Source of the DNA: Micrasema longulum
Lineage: Eukaryota > Arthropoda > Insecta > Trichoptera > Brachycentridae
Reading direction: 5' to 3'
DNA: 64,000 nucleotides
NCBI GenBank assembly: GCA_022494885.1
Contig: JAGVSM010001313.1
Coordinates: 62,001 to 126,000 of the forward strand
Every line of letters begins with the position of its first letter. Position 1 is the first letter of the stretch. The translations under genes were made by a program, and so were the position numbers. Below the pieces are notes generated by a model. It was given only the letters and a program-made list of their open reading frames with translations, did not search any database and was not told the DNA's origin. Below, piece after piece: positions 44,666 through 56,120 of this stretch.

Positions 44666-45935
44666 CATTTAAAGATTTTCACATACTTTTAGAGTAGTAA
44701 AAACTGTGTTTTTATATTTTTCAATTGAAGCACTGTTTCGATATTATGTTGACTGAATTTGATTTCCCAAGAGAGCTCCTTAAACAAAATTTTCTTAAAG
44801 TATTTTACCATTCAATACAAATTTATTTCTAGCTGCAGGATTTCTCCAGAGAATTTCATGGAATATTAAACATGTCATTTATGTATGTGTATTGTTGAAC
44901 ACATTGTTGAAAACTTATTGTAATTATTTTCAATGAGCATAGAATGTAAAAGTAATTTTATTAATGAGCTATCATTTTAAACCTATTTTTTTCAAACTTC
45001 GAAATAGTAAAAAAAAAAATATGTTTAAAAATAGCTTCTATGTAAAATAAAGCAAACTAAAATTAATTGTATTAAGTTGATTTGTAGACACGTTGTTTAA
45101 CTTACGGTGTAGTAGTTATTAGGTTTTACTACCGTGACAGCGTAGAGTTTGGATTATATTATCGTCAAAGTCGATTGTGTTGGTCATATTTTGTGTTTCT
45201 AGATAAAATTATTTTTGTATGTAAATACTAAGGCCATCCAATTGCAGAGAGTTACATCTTGTTACTTTTCTCGTTGGACAGCTAGAATATTTTCTTGTTT
45301 GCGGGCTAATCGATGAAACTTTCAAATGTCCTTAGATATAGATTGCAGCGACTTTAGTGTTTTAGTTTCGTATATATTAGTTATATATACAAAAATTAAA
45401 TTAAAAAAAAAAAAACACAAATGGTAATACAACTATACTTCTCGTAATTGGAATTCCTTTTATTGCTGTTTTACTTACTTGGCGTATAATATAAATATGA
45501 TAGTTAATAATCTTTGTTACGATTTCTCAAAATGTTTTGATGTTATGTTAATTCGCAATGTTGTCATTTTTATTTTATTTATTTATTTATTATTTACATA
45601 CAATATTACATTTTTTTAAAACATTTTTTTTTTTACAGGACTAACCAAGTCAATTAATATGTCTTTTCGGTAAAGATCCTTTACATTAAAATATACATAG
45701 TTGTATAATAATAATTACTACTAACTGAAATATAGGGGGCGAAAAAAAAGTACATATAATTAATGTTTTCAAATAATATTTAGAAAAATGTAAAAAAAAC
45801 AAAAAATAAGTAAATAGTAATAATAATAATAAAAATAAAAGATAAAAAATAAATACAAAACCGGAGTATCAAAATTTAAAATAAAAGTTTGTACATATTT
45901 AATAAGTACAAAGCATTTTATTAAAAACATTATTT
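44666..45935. other. A+T-rich stretch, no recognised gene
   Basis: 'ttttatttatttatttattatttacatac' near 45570 is a probable minus-strand LINE tail. No other feature was found. Confidence 0.4.
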
Positions 45936-45937
45936 CT

Positions 45938-46115
45938 TAACATATCCATATCTATTTCCATATCCATATCTATATCTAAGTCTATATCTATTTCCATATC
46001 TTTATCCATATCTATATATACATACCCGTAAATGCACACATACATATCCATACAAACATATATACACATGTATACACAAACATACACATGAACATATATA
46101 TACACACATATAAAT
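45938..46115. repeat. Hexanucleotide (CATATC)n and related microsatellite
   Basis: It starts as (CATATC)n with T/C variants (CCATATCTATTTCCATATC) and passes into TACATA/CACATA units. The apparent minus-strand frame with alternating Met, Asp and Ile is an artefact of this repeat. Confidence 0.9.
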
Positions 46116-46379
46116 ATCCATGAGAATTGTTTTACGTAGAATTTCATCAATCTCTTGAAAAAAGTTATGTACTTTAAAACTTTGTAATACAATTTAACAA
46201 TCAGTAAATTCAAATAAAAATAAACAATATAATACGGATCATAAAATTAAACTAAATTAGAATCCAGAAATGTACTGCCAAGCTATATTGTCCTACAAAT
46301 ACTTTACGACTCGATAGACTTTACTTTTAAACCTGGCATAAAATTTCACCTAAGCATAGAGGTAGAATTAGGGTGAGAA

Positions 46380-47765
46380 TACCATCTTTATTTTTGGGGT
46401 ACCTCAAGGCAGCGTTTTGGGACCAATCTTTTTTATACTATACATAAATGATCTATGTACTAAAGAAGAAAACAATTTTAAAATAGTAAGTTTGCTGATG
46501 ACACTGCTCTCCTTATTGATGGAAACACCTGGGAATAAACTCACCAAAAGGCAGAAAAGGCATTATCTGCTATTAAAATTTACTTAGACTCAAACCTTTT
46601 GACTTTAAATGAAGATAAAATAAAATTTGTAAATTTCAGTGTGATAAAAAAGGAGAACCAAAATGTAATAAATTAATGATTCATTCATGTAAAAGTGTAA
46701 TGCAGTGTAGTGATGAGAACAAGTGTAAATTTATAAATAAAGTTGATAATATAAAATATTTATGAGTAATCATAGATTCGCATTTAGACTGGGCTGCTCA
46801 AATTGACAATTCAACAACAAAAATTAAAAAACTTGTGTTTGTCAACTTTCTAAGAAGCATTCTGGACAAAAAAACTTCAAAAAAAGTGTATTTCTCAGTA
46901 TGTCAAAGTCTTATTGAGTATGGTATTATTGCGTGGGGTGGGGCCAGGCAAAATGCTATTCAATCTTTAGGAATTGCACAAAAGTGCGTTCTTAAGGCTC
47001 TACTCGGGGTCCCTATCAAGACACCTACAGCTGAGGTGTTTAAACGAGTAGGTGTTTTGAACGTCAGGCAACTGTATGCTAAAGCACTTCTCGTTCCCAC
47101 TCATAAACACGGTGGAAATAAAATTTACAATACCAGCTATGAAACGCGTCTTAAAAGAAAACAGCTATACATGGCACCTAAAATGACAACATCATTTGGT
47201 TAAAGGAGTCAAATATACTTTGGACCAAGAATATATAACAAAATACCATTTGCCACAAAAGCAGATAAAAATCTTGAGCAATTTAAACTATTTGTAAAAA
47301 AATAGCTACTCGATTTGAGTCCCGAGAACTGTCTTGAGATGGTCACCCCAACAAAGCAGTGAACTTGTTAATGTATAATTATTTTTGCATTTCATGTTTT
47401 GTATTTGTATCCACACAGTGTTTGTATGAAAAATCTCATATACTCGTATATTTGGCATTTGTGCGGATGTTGGGCCACCGGGAGCTGACAGTAGCTTGTT
47501 ACTTGACCTTATGTCTGCACAGTAGTTAAATGTGTGAGCTGTACTTTTAATATAATGTTGTTTTCTTTTTCTTTCTTTTTTTTCTTTATCTGTGTGGATT
47601 TAAATGTGAATATGTAATATTTTATAAATTTTTTAGACACTTTAAGTATAATATATTAAATCATGTAAATGAATGCCTCGACACGGGTTGTGCCCACTGA
47701 GGTATTCATATTTTTTTTTTAAGTTTTAAGTAAAACGTGAAATAATAAATAAATAAATAAATTAT
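46380..47765 (+). pseudogene. Jockey-like LINE ORF2 and 3' UTR
   Basis: In order: FGVPQGSVLGPIFFILYIND, FADDTALLIDG, LTLNEDKIKFV, IIDSHLDWAAQID, then the intact frame from 46835. That frame has FLRSILDKKTSKKVYFSVCQ, EYGIIAWGGA, AQKCVLKALLGVP and VLNVRQLYAKALL. It ends FKLFVKK before a stop near 47303. The PQGS and FADD boxes are complete, so this is the most complete RT in the window, but stops and shifts lie between 46480 and 46770. The UTR has CGACACGGGTTGTGCC and ends in (TAAA)n. Confidence 0.85.
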
Positions 47766-48488
47766 ACTACTCAAATCAGGATGGTATTTCCATGCTTATT
47801 CTGCCACTATTCCTAGGCGTAACTTTACATATATCTATAAATCTGGAAACAAATCGGACGTCGAAAATTTAGTTAGACTGACTTTTCTTACTGAAAAACG
47901 AAATGACAGCCGGTTTGGAACGAAAAAAATACTTTTTCGAAAATTTCAAGCTCAGGTTGAGGGCCATAAGTAGCTTTAGATAATTATTTTTTGTTTTCCG
48001 AGTAATCCAAAAGGCAACTTTTAATACCCCTTTCATTTCAAAATTCGGAAAAAAAAATATCGGCTGGCCCTTTAATGTTCGATAAGTCCACTTATATTCA
48101 ACCCTTACATTTAAAATAATAAAACTTACACTAAAACAAGTACTTAGTATAAATATTATCGTATTATAATAAAAGTTATCCTCATATTGTAATTGAAACA
48201 CATTATATACATATTATAAATTTCTACCGACATATTGAAACCATTGTATAAATTCTTCAATTTGTTTTGTTTTTATGGGAAAAATAAAATAAAATAATAC
48301 ATTTTAACCAAAATTAAAACAAAAAACTGAACGAAAGTAATTTTTTCAACAAGTTTTATTATTTGTACGTAAATCCATAATAACTATTTATTTATTTAGG
48401 AAATAAAATCAACAAAAGCGATTAAAAATAAACATTTATTGAAAATTGTTTTCTTCACTAAAATAGTAAAACAATTCCATTATTTCTA
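47766..48488. other. No recognised gene
   Basis: The 110-codon minus-strand frame at 47869-48201 is rich in Phe, Lys, Asn and Ile, has no known motif and is not supported by splice signals. Confidence 0.35.
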
Positions 48489-48891
48489 TATTACAACAGA
48501 GATTTTAGAGAAGGTAATATAGAAGTCTAGGCATCTACAGGGCTAATGACATGTCATTGGCTGGTTTAAGTGACCGCTTTACACACTGTGGAACATTCAC
48601 CATTCTGCTCATATTTGAACATCTATATCCCTTCAATTATTTCATCTGTTGATGTTTGTGAAGTCAAACGTTTATTTATGCGGGTGAGATTCGTGTAATT
48701 GAATTATTTCACCTACATAACTAGGCAACGCCTGAAAATGTATTTTTTTCAATTTCTGTACTTCTTCATGGACCAAGTGAATTTATCAACAATAATTTGA
48801 GTTTGCCCAAATTTTGTAGACAAGAACTGGATTTAATTTCGCGGGGAGCTGTTAATATCAACATATTACAATTGAGATGAAAAATATTTTC

Positions 48892-49304
48892 ATCATCATC
48901 ATCATATCCGCACCTAATGGTGCATAGGGCACTGCATTGGTGCACCAATCGCAGCAAATCTTGATCATTTTTGTTACATGATAGTAAGATGATCAGTCTT
49001 ACGCTTCAAGTACCAGTCCAGGGATTTTCTTTTTGCACCACAACAGTCCAGGAGGCCCAATTACATCACAGAACACCCAGGCTTGAGAAAAATCACATTT
49101 TATATTTTGTTTTCTCACCGAGAATCGAACCCGGAACCTTCCGTGCGTGAGTCAAGCGTCTCGACTACTACACCACGGAGGCCGCCATTTGAGTATGAAA
49201 ACACCCCTATTAAACAAATATTTCATGTTAACCCTGTCAGAAATCGAACCCGAGACCTCTTGCTTGGTAGGCAAAAGCGCTGACCATTACACCACGAGGC
49301 CAAC
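48892..49304 (-). mobile_element. SINE B inserted in P, itself split by SINE A
   Basis: On the minus strand the tRNA head is GGCCTCGTGGTGTAATGGTC and GGGTTCGATTTC (B box). The 3' half after the interruption ends GCACCATTAGGTGCGGATATG plus (ATG)n. Flanks GAAAAATATTTT (48880-48891) and GAAGAACATTTT (49305-49316) are a 12-bp target duplication with two differences. Confidence 0.88.
49025..49186 (-). mobile_element. SINE A inserted in SINE B
   Basis: On the minus strand: GGCCTCCGTGGTGTAGTAG, GGTTCCGGGTTCGATTCTCGG and the family body to GTTGTGGTGCAAAAAG. It splits the SINE B body between CCAGTCCAGGGA and the GTATGAAAACACCCC block. A short ATTT may be duplicated. Confidence 0.85.
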
Positions 49305-49465
49305 GAAGAACATTTTAGAGAAGGTAATATAGAAGTCTAGGCATTTGCAGGGCTTATGACCTGTCATTGGCTGGTTAAAGTGGCCACCTTCCACATTGTG
49401 TAACATTCACCATTCTGCCCATATTTGAAAAATTTGGACAAACTCAAAATATTGTTTACATTATT

Positions 49466-49785
49466 TTCATTTTTAAGCGTTTTGAAATTATTTTGACTTC
49501 ATTTGACTTAAAACCACGGATTTATTTATAGAATATTGAATCGCTTTGTATCGTTATAAGTTGTCGGTGAAAATAACGCACACAATTGATTTCATATAGT
49601 CTTTTGTTTGTAACACAATAACAGACGAAACATTCATATGTATTGTAGCTACTAACCGAAGTACCAATTCATTACCAGAACGAGCAGACAAGAACATTTC
49701 CACCCTGTCCTTAATCAACTCGCTCGCTATTACATACATTAATCAATCGAACTAGCAACACACATTCTTGGAAAGGGGATGATTC
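49466..49785. other. No recognised gene
   Basis: Background DNA. The minus-strand 61-codon frame at 49554 has no known motif. Confidence 0.35.
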
Positions 49786-49789
49786 GGTG

Positions 49790-50016
49790 GAGCGTGTTAG
49801 TTAGAACGCTATATAATTATGTTCTCGGTTCGTATTTTCCATTAGTCCGACCGTCGGTTTATGCAGAAGGAAAGTATTCGAGTGAGTACAACAGATGGTT
49901 CTTGATAAATTGCGGCTGCTCTATCTCTCTTTCTTCCTACCGCCAGCACACAAGCTTCTCGATTCTAATTTTGATTGTTTTAATCAAAGTTTTTGGGGAA
50001 AACTCAATGGAGGTAC
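49790..50016 (+). promoter_or_regulatory. Candidate promoter and first exon of a host gene
   Basis: A TATA box (CTATATAATT, 49809-49818) is followed about 30 bases later by CCATTAGTC, Inr-like, and a segment less A+T-rich than its surroundings. Further down, CTCAATGGAG|GTACGTTA at 50003-50018 joins an ATG and a near-perfect splice donor. It could be a TSS, a leader exon and intron 1 of a gene whose later exons are outside the window or too diverged to see. No downstream exon has been identified. Confidence 0.3.
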
Positions 50017-50299
50017 GTTATCTTCACAATCTTGATTAACGGAATTTCTTGTTCTTTCTTTGAATTACAAATAAAGTTTTATTATTTTTCTCTCTCCAAT
50101 TTCAATACTGTTCTAAGTTTATGAAAGGTGGACTAGCGAGAAAAACATTTATTGTTTTACATATTTTATTTATTAATGAATTATTAATTATTTATTTATT
50201 AATACAAAGACAGTTTATTACATATTATTTGATACATAAGTCCAAACTACACGAGACTAAAAGTTTGAGTTGGGGCGAGCAATTAGTTAACACAAACAC

Positions 50300-50660
50300 A
50301 TAAGTATATTTATTTATTTTATTTTATTTTATTTTATTTTATTTTGTTTTATTTTATTTTATTTTATTTTGTTTTATTTTATTTTATTTTATTTATTTTT
50401 TTATTTTTTTATTTTAAGGACAGTAAGTTATTATAAATTGGGCGGGATTAGAACATGGATGCTTGAAGAGAGGATAAGGAGGGGATGAGAGATGTACATA
50501 TTTATTATTATAATGTCTACGTATAATGTTACATAATGCATTTTTAGTGTAAATTTTAAATCTGACAGAGTGATGTTTGTTTAATCTGTCTTTAAATTTT
50601 GTATTGTACACTGAACAAGTCCTACGGAAAAAAGCATTTTTAAAAATCATCATAAATATT
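50300..50660 (-). mobile_element. LINE J 3' end with (TAAAA)n tail
   Basis: On the minus strand the ORF2 end reads NAFFRRTCSVYNTKFKDR, followed by the J UTR (ATAATAAATATGTACATCTC, CTAATCCCGCCCAATTTA). It ends in a pentanucleotide tail, seen on the plus strand as (ATTTT)n with rare G, 50305-50415. Confidence 0.82.
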
Positions 50661-51350
50661 ATATAGGATCAGAAACACAACAATAATAAAATATATATAC
50701 AATATGTATAAAGCATAAAATATGTATATAGCACATCAATATGGTAGATCATTGTGTGAAATAGGTAGTGGTCGTGTTTTAAAATCTCCCTCGTGCGCCT
50801 TTAACACGCAATTTACGTAGCACATAATTTTATCACAAAAACGCATTTAAATACACGTTTTACTTTTCAGTCAACCATTTCAAGCAAAATTAATTAGATT
50901 TTGTATTATCTCCAATAGGCGTAATATTACAATAGATGCTTTACTCAGATCTTGCAAATTTGGTAATCATCATAAGCGAATTTTATTTTTAAAGAATGTA
51001 ACAATAAAAATCATTATTTATTTTGTAAAATTAACAATATTTTTTTTTATTAAATGCCAACAGAATTTTCAAATATGAATGACAATTAAGAAATACTGGA
51101 ATTTATTAATTTACGAATAATAGGAAAATAGTAAATCAATAGCAAATTAGTAAAACCAAAATCAACTTTCATACAAAAACATTATGAAATTTCAAAAACT
51201 GCAAAACTTGCTCATGGAAAAACGGGAAAAATTTTAAGAATTCGAAAAAAAAATTGAGACTGTAGTTTGGCATTGAGGGTTTTTCATATCTAAGCGAATA
51301 AAATATTTCTTCTCTCTAAAAATTAAGATCACCTACATAAAATTATTATA
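50661..51350. other. No recognised gene
   Basis: A+T-rich background. Confidence 0.35.
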
Positions 51351-51354
51351 TTAA

Positions 51355-51680
51355 AAAAAAAATCTGGAATTTCCCACAGTTTAATCGACAACATTTTTAA
51401 GTTTGTCCAAGCATTTGTAGGACCCCTGGGAAGTTATACTTTTTGGGATAACAGAATAATTTTAAAAATATGGATGTTCAAACATTGGCGCATGAATGCT
51501 TCATTGCGTAAGTGGTCAGTTAAACCCGCCAATCGCCCTGTAAATGAATAGATTTATATTTTCTTTTCTCTAAAACGTTATTCATCTCAGCAGTAAATTA
51601 CTGCATTAAGACTAACAAATTGTTAGTCTTAATAACTTCTAGGTGAGTGGAATCTAGTCCTTGTCTACGAACATCAAAAC
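51355..51680 (-). repeat. P-family repeat, old and rearranged
   Basis: The linking block (AAGTTTGTCCAAGCATTTG) is in plus orientation. It is followed in minus orientation by blocks equivalent to GGATGTTCAAACAT, GCGTAAGTGGTCAGTTAAACC, CGTTATTCATCTC and TCCTTGTCTACGAACATC. A perfect 14-base palindrome (51605-51633) replaces the usual terminal motif. Confidence 0.6.
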
Positions 51681-53285
51681 AATTTATTGATTTTTTAAAT
51701 ATTAAGTCAAAAGAAAATGTGTGCTATATAAATGAATTTCTATTTTCATTATTCATTTTTCCGAAAATTTAAATATGTAATAATGCAAAAGATATAAAAT
51801 GTGTATGGAATGAACATCATTGTTCATTAAAAAAATTTAACCTATTTGGAAAAGGGTAGTTATTTTCTGAAAATAAGGTTCATTGATTTTATTTGATGAA
51901 ACAAGCAAGTTAAAATCATCTGCTCCCTGAAACAGAACGAATTAATCAGGGAACTTCAGGGTACGATAAGTAATGATCACGTCCAGCATCTAAAGGGTAA
52001 AAGATCCTTTTTACCCTAACAAGGACCTCCTACATGATTAACATCAGTACTTACGGAGCTTTAAAGGGACCATATCGATTACCCGATCTATTTTCGAGTA
52101 ATAACCACATACCCAATCAACCAATCAACCAATAAATGCAACCAATCTTTTTATTTTTTCCTGTGGCTAACGCATCAAGGAAATGTCGTTTTCTAGGCAT
52201 CTAATCCTTTCCCCTGAAGCCAACAAAATGGTTGACAAATTATGACACTTTTGCAAAGAGTCTATGATGTACCGTTTAAGTGCATTTTAATTAATTTAAA
52301 ATCAATTTGATCCATAGTTTCAAGGCATTCTATTAATTTCGATTGAAATTTCACACAGTCCCTTTTCATTTTCGTATTTTACTTATGTATTTTATTTCTA
52401 TGACTCTGGCACTGAATCTCCACGCAGGCCATTTAAACATTATTTTTTTAGGTTATTTATCGTTAGAAAATGTAAAACAAATACTATGATTTTACTATTA
52501 AAATTATTTAATTAACTATCGAAGTATTGATAATGGCATTTGTTTCAATCTAGAACTTAATGCAAGTTGATCTAATGCTGAACAGGACGCATGCAAGAAT
52601 TAATTGCGAAGCCTATTGTTACTCAAAATAAAACTCCTTAACAGACAATTTATCTACAAGACATGTTAATTTTCAAGACATGAAAATGACAATAATTTGA
52701 GGTGGAACTTTCCAGTTGAAACCCAACAAAATAATTTACATCAGTCTTCAGCTTTGAAGCGATGGCGTTTTTTCATATTATTAAATGTGTAAATTCCAAC
52801 CTCGTATTTGACGTTGCATTATATTTTATTTATATCTTGAGGTGATTTTGGAATCAATCAGCATATTTAAATTTCATAATAATTTATTGATTTGCGTTTA
52901 TAATTAAATTCGTATACTTAAAATAATCTGTTTTATTTCAAATGTCCTATCTCAGCATTTATGTCAATGACCATGAATTAGCTAAGTGTCGAACCACATA
53001 GAATCTTGCTTATGCTTCCGTTGTAGCCTGTCGGTGGTAATTGGATGCGTGGTCGCGAGAAATAGCAGGTTCAGTATGCAAAGTTCTTTATAATCATCTC
53101 AAATTTAATATTTTTTAATCACGCACTTTTGGGCATCGCATCATTGCAATAAGTATGAAAAAATACACTGTAAAATACGGTTTCTCACTTCGGTCTTGAA
53201 TCTCTGAATGGTCGTTTACATTAATCTGTATAGTAAGGTATCCATTTTCAGTCCGTTGTTCAGCAGCCGGGATTGTCCTATTTAA
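51681..53285. other. A+T-rich stretch, no recognised gene
   Basis: No motif-bearing frame or repeat match was found. The longest frames are short and unsupported. Confidence 0.4.
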
Positions 53286-53289
53286 GTTT

Positions 53290-53595
53290 TTGCTGCCTGT
53301 ATAATATGGTAATTATGTGAAGTTCTCCTGGCATCACTGTCCATGTCAGTTATTTTCGTTTGTGTGATGTTATCATCCTTGATATGATCTAGTGGGAGTT
53401 TGAGTGATTAATTTGAGGGTTTCAAGCTTACTTAAGTTAAATATGCCAAGGTGTCGCAGAATGTTGTGCAGTGTTATTGTAGGTGTTTAGAAGTCTTGGT
53501 TGTATGCATCTTTCAGTATTTTATTTTGCTGTCTTTGTTGTTTCGTACTGATTTAAGTTAGTGACACCAAATAAAAAATATTATGAGTAAAAAAA
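53290..53595 (-). mobile_element. LINE 3' fragment, decayed
   Basis: It shares CAGTATTTTATTTTGCTGTC and neighbouring blocks with the minus-strand LINE at 24440-25110. No readable frame remains. Confidence 0.5.
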
Positions 53596-53600
53596 AAATC

Positions 53601-53629
53601 CCATCAAGCCACTTTATGTGGCTTGATGG
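53601..53629. repeat. Perfect hairpin, 12-bp stem
   Basis: CCATCAAGCCAC, loop TTTAT, GTGGCTTGATGG. It lies beside an A-tract at the edge of the LINE fragment. It may be a retroelement 3' structure or a small palindrome of other origin. Confidence 0.9.
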
Positions 53630-53675
53630 TGGAGATTTACCCATATAAAATTAATCAAAAATAAAAATAAACACC

Positions 53676-53893
53676 AATATTTTGAGTTTGTCCAAATTTT
53701 TGTAGACAAGGACGGGATTCAACTCCCTAGGGAGCTGTTCATATTAACATATTACAACAGAGATGAAGAACATTTAAGAGAAGGTAATATAGAAGTCTAG
53801 GCATCTACAGGGCTTATGACCTGTCAATGGCTGGTTTAAGTGGCCACTTTACACACTGTGTAACATTCACCATTCTGCCTATATTTGAACACG
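53676..53893 (+). repeat. P-family repeat, plus-oriented half of an inverted pair
   Basis: It runs from the linking block TTTTGAGTTTGTCCAAATTT, through the terminal motif, to TTCTGCCTATATTTGAACA. It then abruptly meets a minus-oriented unit. Confidence 0.85.
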
Positions 53894-54310
53894 AACACTC
53901 TGTTGTAATATGTTAATATAAACAGCTCCCCAGGGAGTTGAATCCAGTCCTTGTCTACAAAAATTTGGACAAACTCAAAGTATTGTTGATAAATTATCTG
54001 GTCCACGAAGAAGTATAGAAATTGAAAAAAATAATATTTTCAGGCGTTGCCTAGTATGTAGATGAAATAATTCAATTAGATGAATCTCACCAGCATAAAT
54101 AAAGGTTTCAGCTCTTTAACTTTACAAACATCAACAGATGAAATAATTGAAGGAATATAGATGTCTAAATATAGGCAGAATGGTGAATGTTACACAGTGT
54201 GTAAAGTGGCCACTTAAACCAGCCATTGACAGGTCATAAGCCCTGTAGATGCCTAGACGTCTATAATACTTTCTCTTAAATGTTCTTCATCTCTGTTGTA
54301 AAATGTTAAA
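53894..54310 (-). repeat. P-family repeat, minus-oriented, nearly complete
   Basis: This gives the clearest complete unit. On the minus strand it runs from ATTTTACAACAGAGATGAAG, through all blocks, to the linking block and CAACTCCCTGGGGAGCTG, ending ACATATTACAACAGAG. It has few differences from 53676-53893 where they overlap, so the pair is relatively young. Confidence 0.88.
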
Positions 54311-55860
54311 AATAAACATCTTTGCATCTACACAATAACAGTAAAAGTAAAAAACAGTGAGACTCGTATTTGATTAATTTAAAATTAAATATTACAACAA
54401 AACATATTTTATACAACAATTTAAATAACACCACGTATTTTTTTACTCTATTAATATAAAAACTCTTGATCGAGTAGCCACTCCCTTGTTACATCAAATA
54501 TTAAATCTATGGTCAGTCAGAATTAAATAAACATAGTGTTTTAAAAACCGGGATATTGAAAATACATATTTGTGTTTTTCTGTCAAGTATATGTATTGTG
54601 TAGGATGTTGACGGTTGTCGGGGTTTGGAAACACCTACCTAAGTTTGAGATTGACAGAAGAAGAGATGTTGGGATTCAAATGAATATTTATTATAGTGAA
54701 TAAGGTGCATTGTGAAGCGCGAGTGTATCGGCGGTAACTGACATGACTGGACACATGGTAGAACTGATTGACTTGCGCTGACTGATGTTATCACGCCCTT
54801 TGGTACTTTTATACGTCGTTTTATCTTGTTCTTCATATCTCCATGACGAGAATGAAAAATTTTTGAGCAATGTTTTGTGAATGGCCTTCAATTCCATCAG
54901 CAATTTTTTTTCTCCTCTATGGTTGGTCGTGAAACTTCAGCTTCTCGCAGTCCTCTTCATCTTTAAGAACAGGAAAAATGTGTGAGTGGCCAAGTCCGGT
55001 GAATCCGGTGGCTGGCCATCAATTGACAAAATAATTATTGTAAATATGTATCTAGGAAAAAAAATTGTTTCATTTCAATTCAAATATTCGGAATATTTAT
55101 TTTCCAAAATTTCGCATAATAATTGTTTTGAACAAAGTTTGGAAAATTTCACCTCGAGCAGTTTAAATACTGGTATTTTTATTCACTTTATTTCTAGCTT
55201 ACTTATAACTTAAAATCAGTTTCAGTATTAAGTCTTAGGATTTACTTTAATACCTTGAGTTTAACATAAAACAGCCTTGTCACATAATTTAATTAATAAT
55301 GTTAATTAATATTCAAAACACGCGATCCTGCAACATTATCCTGTTAATGGAGGTCCAAGGAGATTCTTCGAAACTTTTCCAATTAATTGTTACTTAACTT
55401 TGCCCAGACATTAAAAATTTGGTCGCAACGTTCTTTACTTTCTTTTCTTAGCCATTATTCAAAGTTTAAATGAAGGAATTTGCCTTATATTTGATTTTTC
55501 TAGTACGTTGAAACCTGAAACCATTTATAGAAATTAATTAAAATTTTGTTATGAAGCTTTTTTAATTACGTGAAGTATAAGTAATTAATATACCGCCAAA
55601 AAAGATAATTTTTTTTTTTTTTTTCAGAAACTGATTTACGTTTTAATGTTTATGTATCGTACCTTTCTAAGAATAATGACACTATTAATTTTGTTGATTC
55701 TGAGTAGTGTGACTTATAAGTTTTGACGTGTTGTCGAGAACTGTAGTCTGTACTAGGTCAAAACAAAATGACGATTATTCGACTATTTTATAATATATAA
55801 ATATACATATATTGAGAGTACGTGCTTGAGGAGAATATAAAGGAGTTCAATTTCATTACA
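54311..55860. other. No recognised gene
   Basis: Frames at 54639-54903 (minus) and 54986-55213 (plus) carry no recognisable motifs. A T-tract plus TTTTTCAG at 55609-55627 is acceptor-like, but no coding exon follows. Confidence 0.4.
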
Positions 55861-55865
55861 AACAT

Positions 55866-56120
55866 TGTAATTCAAGAACGGACGCAGCAGCCTCTTATAA
55901 CGAGCATTTAGAGGGTTCGGCGGTGGATATGGAATGACAAATTACCTTCTTCACTCCTGCGGGCTCCCGCCGTCTTGGAAGACCATCAACGACAATTTTT
56001 CGGCTTTATCTGGTAAATCTAAGAGACACGAGATTGACGGAGGAGGTGGTGAGAATGCTGGCTGACTATAGGCTGCTAGAGGCGTCTGATAATGTCCACA
56101 TGCTCCTATTAGGAACTGAT
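55866..56120 (+). pseudogene. Possible LINE C-terminal fragment
   Basis: One frame has FTPAGSRRLGRPSTTIFRLYL and then LRDTRLTEEVVRMLADYR, which recalls the R.RGRP..T......D basic tail of RTE/CR1-type ORF2. It is short and has no companion motifs, so the call is tentative. The minus-strand frame at 55951 is its shadow. Confidence 0.35.

Larger units (their letters stand above)
48490..49465 (+). repeat. P-family repeat carrying nested SINEs
   Basis: One full unit runs from TTACAACAGAGA at 48492 to the next TTACAATTGAGATG at about 48866, a 375-base period. The second unit starts, is interrupted by SINE B (48892-49304), then resumes GAAGAACATTTTAGAGAAGG, continuing to about 49465. This copy best shows the head-to-tail arrangement. 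Confidence 0.85.
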
